From NCBI GenBank assembly GCA_947573465.1, contig CANPET010000127.1, forward strand, positions 1 through 5,712: a stretch of 5,712 nt of DNA. The letters run 5' to 3'. The position numbers were made by a program, and so were the translations under genes. This stretch comes from an uncultured Eubacterium sp. (lineage in GTDB: Bacteria; Bacillota; Clostridia; Lachnospirales; Lachnospiraceae). This document shows, piece by piece, positions 1-5,372 of the stretch (positions within the stretch are counted from its first letter, which is position 1; the number at the start of each line of letters is the position of its first letter). The notes under the pieces were generated by a model. It was not told the DNA's origin. It made no database searches and saw only the letters and a program-made list of their open reading frames with translations.

Positions 1-630
1 GTACCTTTTTTAAAACATTCTGAGATGTATTGTATTATTAGAGAGGGAAAGACAAGGTGGATTGGAAAACAATTGATACATATTGTGGTAATGTCATTTG
101 TATTTATGGCAATGGTTATTGTTACAAGCATTATTCCGTTTTTGCTGAATGGTGATTTCTCTAATGAGTGGAATGAAGTGTCAATGACTTTATCGGTTAC
201 TGATAAGTGGCAGGAGTATAATACGGTAATATGTTCTGGTGATATTTTGCAGAAATATGCTCCATGGGAAAGCATGATTGCTATTTTTTTCTATGTCAGT
301 CTTCTAGTATGCTTTATGGGTATCTTTTTATTTACCATCAGCTTATGTATCAATAGATTAATTGCAATATGTGCAGGAATGTTTTTTGAAATTATGATAA
401 TAACAGAATATAACACAAGAATGTTGGATATGTACTTGATCTATGTGTCTCCATTCTCATGGCTTAATTTGAGTATATTTGGGAGAAAATTTAATGGCTT
501 TGAATATCCAAATGGAACTCCAACGATGGCATGGTGTATTATGGCGTTACTCATTGTAATTGCAGTTATGATAGTTATTGATATGATACGGATTCATCAT
601 ATGAATTTTAATTTTAGTTATGAGGATTAG
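1..630 (+). CDS. ABC-2-type transporter permease, 5'-partial
   Basis: This is the membrane subunit of an ABC exporter, cut by the left edge. The frame is open from base 1. The first Met (position 25) has no ribosome binding site and sits in a short basic stretch (REGKTRWIGKQ), which looks like the cytoplasmic loop before a later membrane helix rather than a true N-terminus. Counting from that Met, hydrophobic segments lie at about residues 17-41, 83-109, 112-127 and 169-189. A polar, probably extracytoplasmic loop lies at about 42-82, and a short basic tail (RIHHMNF) ends the protein. The ATPase gene follows at once, so the two probably form one transporter. Permease-ATPase pairs of this style occur in bacitracin/lantibiotic-type resistance or immunity exporters, but the substrate cannot be read from the sequence. 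The ABC-2 permease call rests on topology and the neighbour, not on a catalytic motif. Confidence 0.8.
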   Translation, partial: VPFLKHSEMYCIIREGKTRWIGKQLIHIVVMSFVFMAMVIVTSIIPFLLNGDFSNEWNEVSMTLSVTDKWQEYNTVICSGDILQKYAPWESMIAIFFYVSLLVCFMGIFLFTISLCINRLIAICAGMFFEIMIITEYNTRMLDMYLIYVSPFSWLNLSIFGRKFNGFEYPNGTPTMAWCIMALLIVIAVMIVIDMIRIHHMNFNFSYED

Positions 631-631
631 T

Positions 632-641
632 GGAAAGGTGG
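632..641 (+). promoter_or_regulatory. Ribosome binding site deciding the ABC ATPase start
   Basis: The purine-rich GGAAAGGTGG lies 8 bases before the ATG at 650. The earlier in-frame ATG at 620 overlaps the end of the permease gene and is preceded only by AT-rich sequence without a Shine-Dalgarno match. This favours 650 as the start. Confidence 0.6.
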
Positions 642-649
642 ATAAAGAA

Positions 650-1294
650 ATGGCGGAAGTAGTAATTGATATAGAGAATGCTACGAAAAGATTTAATAAA
701 TATACGGTTCTTGATCATGTTAGTCTTCAGTGTAAAAAAGGAGAAATATGTGGTATTGTAGGGAGAAATGGATCAGGGAAAACAGTGCTGTTTAAGAGCA
801 TTTGTGGCTTTGTAAAATTAAATGAGGGGACCATAACTGTAGATGGAAAAATTATCGGCAAGGATATTAGTATGATTAAAAATACAGGAGTAATTATTGA
901 AGAACCAGGTTTTTTAAAAAACAAAAGTGGAATTAAGAATCTTGAATATTTATATATGATTAATCATAAATTGGATAAAAAATATCTTCAAAGAGTTATG
1001 GAAAATGTGGGATTAGATCCGAACAGCAGAAAAAAAGTTGGAAAATATTCCATGGGTATGAGGCAAAGACTTGCAATCGCACAAGCTACAATGGAAAATC
1101 AAGACATTATTATTTTGGACGAACCTATGAACGGGTTAGATAATCAGGGTGTTCAAGACATGAGAAAATTCTTTCTTGAATTAAAGGAACAGGGAAAAAC
1201 GATACTGGTGGCAAGCCATAATCATGAAGATATTGATATTCTTTGTGATAAGGTGTACGAGATGGATCATGGAAAAATTATTCGCCAGTATTAG
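650..1294 (+). CDS. ABC transporter ATP-binding protein (exporter ATPase)
   Basis: This cytoplasmic ATPase should power the permease encoded just upstream. It is 214 aa from the chosen ATG, a normal length for a single nucleotide-binding domain. All motifs are present in order: Walker A GRNGSGKT (residues 38-45), signature SMGMRQ (134-139) in place of LSGGQ, Walker B IIILDEP with D157 and catalytic E158, D-loop NGLD, and the switch His H190 in ASHN. The usual Q-loop glutamine is replaced by an acidic EEP motif (84-86). That change and the SMGMR signature are shared by ATPases of the bacitracin/lantibiotic-immunity exporter type, so the gene is probably intact and functional. An alternative ATG at 620 would add 10 residues (MRISGKVDKE) and overlap the permease gene, but it lacks a ribosome binding site. 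The gene ends just before a strong hairpin, so it is probably the last of its operon. The exported substrate is unknown. Confidence 0.93.
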   Translation: MAEVVIDIENATKRFNKYTVLDHVSLQCKKGEICGIVGRNGSGKTVLFKSICGFVKLNEGTITVDGKIIGKDISMIKNTGVIIEEPGFLKNKSGIKNLEYLYMINHKLDKKYLQRVMENVGLDPNSRKKVGKYSMGMRQRLAIAQATMENQDIIILDEPMNGLDNQGVQDMRKFFLELKEQGKTILVASHNHEDIDILCDKVYEMDHGKIIRQY

Positions 1295-1316
1295 CCATAT
1301 AGGGTATTATAAAGAT

Positions 1317-1351
1317 AGGCAGAACTACATATATGTGGTTCTGCCTTCTTT
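1317..1351 (+). terminator. Bidirectional intrinsic terminator between convergent genes
   Basis: The arms at 1318-1330 and 1333-1345 form a 13-bp inverted repeat (GGCAGAACTACAT / ATGTGGTTCTGCC) with one G-T wobble. As RNA this is a roughly 12-bp stem with a TATA loop. On the + strand it is followed by TTCTTT. On the - strand it is followed by TATCTTTATAAT, so it can end both the ABC operon and the PHP gene. Neither U-tract is perfect. Confidence 0.82.
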
Positions 1352-1364
1352 GATATAAAAATAT

Positions 1365-2036
1365 TTAATCACAATATATTAATTGTTTATCCATATTATT
1401 TTTTATTAATTCAACATAGTCATAAATACTATTAAATTTATTTTCCACAGCAATGCCGGAGCAGATAATATCATGATGGTGGCTGTCAGCACCTGCGGTC
1501 ATTGGTAAATTATATTTTTTGGCATACATATAAGCCTGTTTGTTTTCTTCATCATAATTTCCTGCGTTATAGACTTCTACGGCATGAACCTGTTTGGGAA
1601 ACAATCTGATTTTCGGAATATACGGTCTGTCCCGAAACGGGTGGGCATGTACTACTAAACCACCGGCATTGTCAACAGCTTCAAACTGTTCATTAATTGT
1701 CCAATGTTCCATTTCCGGATGTTGTAACATCCAGTCTTTATCTAAGCCGTATATGAGGAAATCCTGTCCGTCAAAAGTTTCCTCCCAACCAAAAAATACC
1801 TGAAGTCCGATCTCATCGCCTGTTTCTTTTGCCTGTTCGTATCCTCTGCAAAACATATGAATACGTTCATCCCAGGGAAGTGCTTTTGGAATACATGTGT
1901 TTCCCCGAAAGAAATGGTCTGTAATAAATATTCCGGAATAACCTGCCCTATGATATTCAATTGCCTGACCTCTGCCTGAAATAGAAGCACAGGCACTTCC
2001 GTAAACGGTATGTAAATGTGTTTCGTATTTAAACAT
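1365..2036 (-). CDS. PHP-domain metal-dependent hydrolase
   Basis: This is a predicted cytoplasmic phosphoesterase of the PHP (polymerase and histidinol phosphatase) superfamily, 223 aa from the chosen start. Metal-ligand motifs appear in the family order: HLH (H7, H9), TDH (D40, H41), GWEE (E85), VVHAHP (H130, H132) and GADSHHH (D184, H186). These would hold a two- or three-metal centre acting on a phosphate ester. The domain makes up nearly the whole protein, with no polymerase or other module attached. The ATG at 2036 is preferred because GGAG/GGAGAGG lies directly before it and because it puts the HxH motif close to the N-terminus, as is usual. The ATG at 2048 would add MERN but lacks a Shine-Dalgarno sequence. 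The gene is monocistronic here, converging on the ABC operon and diverging from the HAD gene, so context does not reveal the substrate. Histidinol phosphatase is possible, but no his genes are nearby. Confidence 0.88.
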   Translation of the reverse strand: MFKYETHLHTVYGSACASISGRGQAIEYHRAGYSGIFITDHFFRGNTCIPKALPWDERIHMFCRGYEQAKETGDEIGLQVFFGWEETFDGQDFLIYGLDKDWMLQHPEMEHWTINEQFEAVDNAGGLVVHAHPFRDRPYIPKIRLFPKQVHAVEVYNAGNYDEENKQAYMYAKKYNLPMTAGADSHHHDIICSGIAVENKFNSIYDYVELIKNNMDKQLIYCD

Positions 2037-2039
2037 ATT

Positions 2040-2046
2040 CCTCTCC
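2040..2046 (-). promoter_or_regulatory. Ribosome binding site deciding the PHP gene start
   Basis: On the - strand GGAGAGG lies just before the ATG at 2036, with 6 bases between GGAG and ATG. It is contained in the first codons of the longer reading that starts at 2048, and that longer start has only AT-rich sequence upstream. The shorter start is therefore more likely. Confidence 0.6.
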
Positions 2047-2084
2047 ATCTGATAAAAATATTCAACGACAATTCAATTCATCAC

Positions 2085-2111
2085 AAAATATATTTTATGA
2101 TTGATTGTAAA
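2085..2111 (-). promoter_or_regulatory. Possible promoter for the PHP gene
   Basis: On the - strand TTTACA (2111-2106) and TATTTT (2090-2085) are separated by 15 bases, which is short for a sigma-A-type promoter. The region is so AT-rich that matches of this quality can occur by chance. A perfect TATAAT on the same strand (2137-2132) has no convincing -35 box. Confidence 0.22.
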
Positions 2112-2128
2112 AAAAATGTATATATAGT
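2101..2128 (+). promoter_or_regulatory. Candidate promoter for the HAD-radical SAM-RNase operon
   Basis: TTGATT (2101-2106) and TATAGT (2123-2128) are separated by 16 bases and match the sigma-A consensus at 4/6 and 5/6 positions. Transcription would start about 70 bases before the HAD ATG. This is the only long gap upstream of the operon, so a promoter is expected here, but the exact boxes are uncertain because of the AT-rich sequence. Confidence 0.38.
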
Positions 2129-2207
2129 ATTATTATAAGTATGAATTATGCTTACTAAGCCACATTATAACACAATAAAGATATAAAAACTATAAAAGGA
2201 ATAAAAA

Positions 2208-2843
2208 ATGAGGACAGGAATTATATTTGATTTGGATGGCACTTTGTGGGATGCTACAGAAAACATTGCAAAGTCATGGAATAATATACTAAAAAAAAGA
2301 GGATATAATTTAATTCTTACAAAAGAAGAAATTGCAAAAGAGTGTGGAAAAACAATGAAAGATATTGCAGATTCTATTTTTTCAATGATAGAGACAACGG
2401 AAAGATATGCTTTACTCAAGGAATGTCTGGAATACGAAAAATCTTATCTTGAGGAGCATGGTGGAGAGTTATATGATGGCGTGGAAGAGGTATTTTTAAA
2501 ATTAAATGAAAAATATCAGGTTTATATTGTAAGTAATTGTCAGTTAGATTATGTCAAATGCTTTTTAAAATACTTTGATTTCAAAAAATATATCCCTGAT
2601 TACGAGGAAGCAGGGAGAACCGGAAAACTTAAAGCAGACAATATAAAGCTTGTTATGGAAAGAAATCATTTGGACAAGGCTTTTTATATAGGAGATACTT
2701 TAGGGGATATGAATGCCGCAGATAAAGCGGAAGTTCCTTTTATTCATGCAGCGTATGGATTTGGAACTGTGTCTGGTAACAGAATAAAAATTAATGATAT
2801 TAGAGATTTGCCCCCACTAATTGATAATTTGATGGAGAAATAG
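2208..2843 (+). CDS. HAD-superfamily hydrolase (phosphatase), subfamily IA-like
   Basis: This is a predicted cytoplasmic small-molecule phosphatase of the haloacid dehalogenase superfamily, 211 aa, the usual size for phosphoglycolate-phosphatase/beta-phosphoglucomutase-like members. Motif I is FDLDGTLWD, with nucleophile D8 and acid/base D10. A helical cap follows at about residues 15-85. Motif II is IVSN (S109), the motif III lysine is in TGKLKAD (K142, less likely K140), and motif IV is GDTLGD (D163, D167). All catalytic positions are present, so the enzyme should be active. The start is supported by AAGGA at 2196-2200, 7 bases before the ATG. Its stop lies only 5 bases before the radical SAM gene, so it is probably the first gene of that transcript. 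The substrate cannot be told from the sequence; phosphoglycolate or a sugar phosphate are the common options for this subfamily. Whether it serves the downstream system or is only co-transcribed is open. Confidence 0.9.
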   Translation: MRTGIIFDLDGTLWDATENIAKSWNNILKKRGYNLILTKEEIAKECGKTMKDIADSIFSMIETTERYALLKECLEYEKSYLEEHGGELYDGVEEVFLKLNEKYQVYIVSNCQLDYVKCFLKYFDFKKYIPDYEEAGRTGKLKADNIKLVMERNHLDKAFYIGDTLGDMNAADKAEVPFIHAAYGFGTVSGNRIKINDIRDLPPLIDNLMEK

Positions 2844-2848
2844 AATTT

Positions 2849-4717
2849 ATGCGAGAATTAGCACTTTCAGATGAAATATTAATGAAGATAGAGAAGCCTG
2901 CCAGATATATTGGCGGTGAAGTAAACATGGTAGTAAAAGATCCAAAGGAAGTGGATGTACGTTTTGCCATGTGCTTTCCGGATGTATATGATATTGGAAT
3001 GTCACATTTGGGAATACAGATTATATATGATTTATTAAATAAGAGAGAGGATATTTACTGTGAAAGAGTATATTCTCCGTGGATTGATTTAGACAAAATT
3101 ATGCGGGAGAAGAATATTCCGCTGTTTGCGATAGAATCTCAGGAACCGGTGAAGAATTTTGATTTTCTGGGAATTACACTTCAGTATGAAATGTGTTATA
3201 CCAATATTCTTCAGGTGTTGGATTTGGGTGGTATTCCTTTGATGTCAAAAGAGAGAACAGAGGAGGATCCGATTGTCATCGGTGGCGGTCCCTGTGCATA
3301 TAACCCGGAACCGATTGCAGATTTTTTTGATATTTTTTATATGGGTGAAGGTGAGACTGAATATTATCATTTGATAGATTTATATAAAGAAAATAAGAAG
3401 AATGGTGGCTCCAGAATGGATTTCCTTGAAAAGGCGGCAACCATTCCGTGTATGTATGTGCCGATGTTTTATGATGTTTTTTACAATGAAGATGGCACAA
3501 TAAAAGAAATGAGCCCCAATAATCCCCATGCAAAAGAAACAGTAAAAAAAGACATTGTGTTAGATTTTGATAATGTGTCTTATCCGGACAAGCCTTTAGT
3601 TCCTTTTACAAAGATTGTTCAGGACAGATGTGTATTGGAGATTCAGCGTGGATGTATCAGAGAGTGCCGATTCTGTCAGGCAGGTTCTGTATATAAACCG
3701 CTTAGGGAGAAAAGTCTTGAAACATTAAAAAGAATTGCACTTACCCAGTTAGAAAGTACGGGGCAGGATGAGATTTCGCTCAGTTCTTTAAGTACCAGCG
3801 ATTACAGTAAGTTACAGGAACTCATAGATTTTCTGATTGAAGAATGTAAAAAGAAGAACATTAATATATCTTTGCCGTCCTTGAGAATTGATGCCTTTTC
3901 TTTAGATGTTATGAGCAAGGTTCAGGATGTGAAAAAGAGTTCGATTACGTTTGCACCGGAGGCAGGTACCCAGCGGATGCGTAACGTAATAAATAAAGGA
4001 TTAACAGAGGAAGATATATTAAATGGTGCGAAGCAGGCATTTGTGGGAGGCTGGAATAAGGTAAAACTTTATTTTATGTTAGGTCAGCCAACGGAAACAA
4101 ACGAGGATGTTGACGGTATTATGGATTTGTGCGAAAAAATTGCCGAACTCTATTATGAAACAGTGCCAAAGGAAGAAAGGCATGGTAAATGTCAGATTAC
4201 GGCCAGCACATCATTCTTTGTACCAAAACCTTTTACACCATTTCAGTGGGCAACCATGTGTACTGCAGAACAGTTTTTAGACAAGGCACACAGAGTCAAT
4301 GACAAGTTAAAAACTTTATTAAACAGAAAAAGTATTAAATATAACTGGCATGAGTCAGATATCAGTGTATTAGAAGGGCTTCTTGCAAGAGGTGACCGCA
4401 GGTTATCGAAAACAATTTTACGTGTTTATGAAAAAGGTGGTATTTATGATTCATGGTCGGAATGCCATGATAAAAATATCTGGAAAGAAGCCATAGAGGA
4501 AACGGGAGTAGATTTAGACTTTTATATCACCAGAGAAAGAAAGGATGATGAAATCTTCCCGTGGGATTTTATCGATACAGGTGTAACCAAAAACTTTTTA
4601 TTGCGTGAATGGCATAATGCCAAAGAGGAAAAGGTAACACCAAACTGCAGAATGCAGTGCTCCGGTTGTGGAGCAGCTAGTTTTGGAGGAGGTGTGTGCT
4701 TTGAAGATAAGAATTAG
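2849..4717 (+). CDS. B12-binding-like radical SAM protein, TIGR03960 type
   Basis: This large iron-sulfur enzyme of 622 aa resembles the conserved family TIGR03960, whose reaction is to my knowledge unassigned. The N-terminal part (about 20-240) resembles a cobalamin-binding Rossmann domain: a strand RFAMCF, then PDVYDIGMSHLG (44-55), and later IVIGGGP (142-148) and YMGEGE (164-169). At the position of the cobalamin DxHxxG motif it has DVYDIG (45-50), with Tyr in place of His. The radical SAM core (about 255-490) carries CX3CX2C in RGCIRECRFCQAG (C269, C273, C276), which binds the [4Fe-4S] cluster that cleaves SAM. Later core motifs include FAPEAGTQRMR (368-378) and KLYFMLGQPTE (406-416). The C-terminus has a second CX3CX2C (C600, C604, C607) plus C617. 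The ATG at 2849 has only a distant GGAG (2833-2836), so translation may be coupled to the HAD gene. The end overlaps the DUF2344 gene, which encodes the likely partner; the two are fused in some bacteria. Confidence 0.93.
   Translation: MRELALSDEILMKIEKPARYIGGEVNMVVKDPKEVDVRFAMCFPDVYDIGMSHLGIQIIYDLLNKREDIYCERVYSPWIDLDKIMREKNIPLFAIESQEPVKNFDFLGITLQYEMCYTNILQVLDLGGIPLMSKERTEEDPIVIGGGPCAYNPEPIADFFDIFYMGEGETEYYHLIDLYKENKKNGGSRMDFLEKAATIPCMYVPMFYDVFYNEDGTIKEMSPNNPHAKETVKKDIVLDFDNVSYPDKPLVPFTKIVQDRCVLEIQRGCIRECRFCQAGSVYKPLREKSLETLKRIALTQLESTGQDEISLSSLSTSDYSKLQELIDFLIEECKKKNINISLPSLRIDAFSLDVMSKVQDVKKSSITFAPEAGTQRMRNVINKGLTEEDILNGAKQAFVGGWNKVKLYFMLGQPTETNEDVDGIMDLCEKIAELYYETVPKEERHGKCQITASTSFFVPKPFTPFQWATMCTAEQFLDKAHRVNDKLKTLLNRKSIKYNWHESDISVLEGLLARGDRRLSKTILRVYEKGGIYDSWSECHDKNIWKEAIEETGVDLDFYITRERKDDEIFPWDFIDTGVTKNFLLREWHNAKEEKVTPNCRMQCSGCGAASFGGGVCFEDKN
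4685..4692 (+). promoter_or_regulatory. Strong ribosome binding site for the DUF2344 gene, inside the radical SAM gene
   Basis: GGAGGAGG lies 8 bases before the TTG at 4701, an ideal distance. The same bases encode the Gly-Gly-Gly of SFGGGVC near the end of the radical SAM protein. An upstream in-frame GTG at 4668 has no comparable site at proper spacing, so TTG 4701 is the better start. Confidence 0.75.
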
Positions 4718-5372
4718 ATTTGCCAAACAGGGGAGGATGAAGTTTATCGGTCATCTTGATATGGTGAGATATTTTCAAAAAGTAATGCGAAGAGCAGATG
4801 TGGATATTGCCTATTCAGAAGGTTTTTCACCACATCAGAAAATGTCATTTGCAGCTCCACTCAGTGTTGGTATTACAAGCAGAGGAGAATATTTTGATAT
4901 TGAGGTTCACAGCACAGAGCCTAGTGAAGTGATGTTGGAAAAAATTAATAGGCAAAATGTAGAAGGGGTAGAAATATTAAGTTATAAACAATTGCCTGAC
5001 GGAGCAAAAAATGCTATGTCCATTGTAGCTGGAGCAGATTATTTCGTATATTTTGAAGGGTTAACGAAAGAGATTGTAGAGAATTTTTATAATCAGTATT
5101 CCATTGAGATATTAAAGAAAACAAAACGCAGTGAAAAAATTGTAGATATTAAACCGATGATCTATGAACTGCGGTATGAGGATGAAGGAATATTTATGAA
5201 AGTAGCGCAGGGGAGTGCAGCAAATTTAAAACCGGATTTGGTAATGCAGGCTTTATCAGGGTTTGCAGGAATATCTCTTCCAGAGTTTGTACAATATGAG
5301 CGACTGGATATGTATTGTTTGAAAGAGGGTAAACTTGTTTCTCTGGATGAAATTGGAGGAAACATTGAGTAA
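4701..5372 (+). CDS. Radical SAM-associated DUF2344 protein, TIGR03936 type
   Basis: This conserved protein of unknown function accompanies TIGR03960-type radical SAM enzymes as a separate neighbour or a fused C-terminal domain. It is 223 aa from the chosen TTG. The family's conserved N-terminal block is clear: (M)KIRIRFAKQGRMKFIGHLD (residues 1-20), then MVRYFQKVMRRA (21-32), YSEGFSPHQKMSFAAPL (38-54) and SRGEYFDIE (60-68). No catalytic motif, signal peptide or membrane segment is visible, so a cytoplasmic partner or substrate-binding role is an inference. The TTG start is chosen because a strong ribosome binding site precedes it and because it yields the usual MKIRI-type N-terminus. The GTG at 4668 would add 11 residues (VEQLVLEEVCA) that look like out-of-frame reading of the upstream gene. 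With TTG the gene overlaps the radical SAM gene by 17 bases, and its end overlaps the ribonuclease gene by 8 bases, consistent with translational coupling. Confidence 0.9.
   Translation: MKIRIRFAKQGRMKFIGHLDMVRYFQKVMRRADVDIAYSEGFSPHQKMSFAAPLSVGITSRGEYFDIEVHSTEPSEVMLEKINRQNVEGVEILSYKQLPDGAKNAMSIVAGADYFVYFEGLTKEIVENFYNQYSIEILKKTKRSEKIVDIKPMIYELRYEDEGIFMKVAQGSAANLKPDLVMQALSGFAGISLPEFVQYERLDMYCLKEGKLVSLDEIGGNIE
5355..5360 (+). promoter_or_regulatory. Ribosome binding site for ribonuclease E/G, inside the DUF2344 gene
   Basis: GGAGGA lies 4 bases before the TTG at 5365 (5 bases if counted from GGAGG) and encodes the Gly-Gly near the DUF2344 C-terminus (EIGGNIE). It supports TTG 5365 over the in-frame ATG at 5347, which has no Shine-Dalgarno sequence at suitable spacing. 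Confidence 0.68.

Noticed and set aside
1..630. Permease read as a complete 201-aa protein from ATG 25
   Set aside because: The frame is open to the window edge, there is no ribosome binding site before the ATG, and the region resembles the interior of an ABC-2 permease, so it is better called 5'-partial.
727..924. 65-codon open frame on the - strand inside the ABC ATPase gene
   Set aside because: It is antisense to a gene with all catalytic motifs, has no recognisable domain, and looks like a by-product of the AT-rich codons.
1594..1803. 69-codon open frame on the + strand inside the PHP gene
   Set aside because: It is antisense to the PHP coding sequence, with cysteine/serine-rich composition typical of a shadow reading.
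1742..2071. 109-codon open frame on the - strand overlapping the PHP gene in another frame
   Set aside because: The PHP frame carries the complete set of metal-ligand motifs over the same bases; this frame has no family resemblance.
2049..2207. Possible riboswitch or small RNA in the intergenic region before the HAD gene
   Set aside because: The stretch is almost wholly A/T, with no stable long helices, no recognisable aptamer core and no terminator-like hairpin followed by a T-run.
2165..2419. 84-codon open frame on the - strand over the start of the HAD gene, with hydrophobic stretches
   Set aside because: Its hydrophobicity comes from reading AT-rich codons antisense; the HAD frame has the correct motif I and a ribosome binding site.
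3276..3533. 85-codon open frame on the - strand inside the radical SAM gene
   Set aside because: It is antisense to a clearly conserved protein and has a His/Tyr-rich composition with no domain.
5162..5365. 67-codon open frame on the - strand inside the DUF2344 gene
   Set aside because: It is antisense to a conserved coding region and has no independent support.
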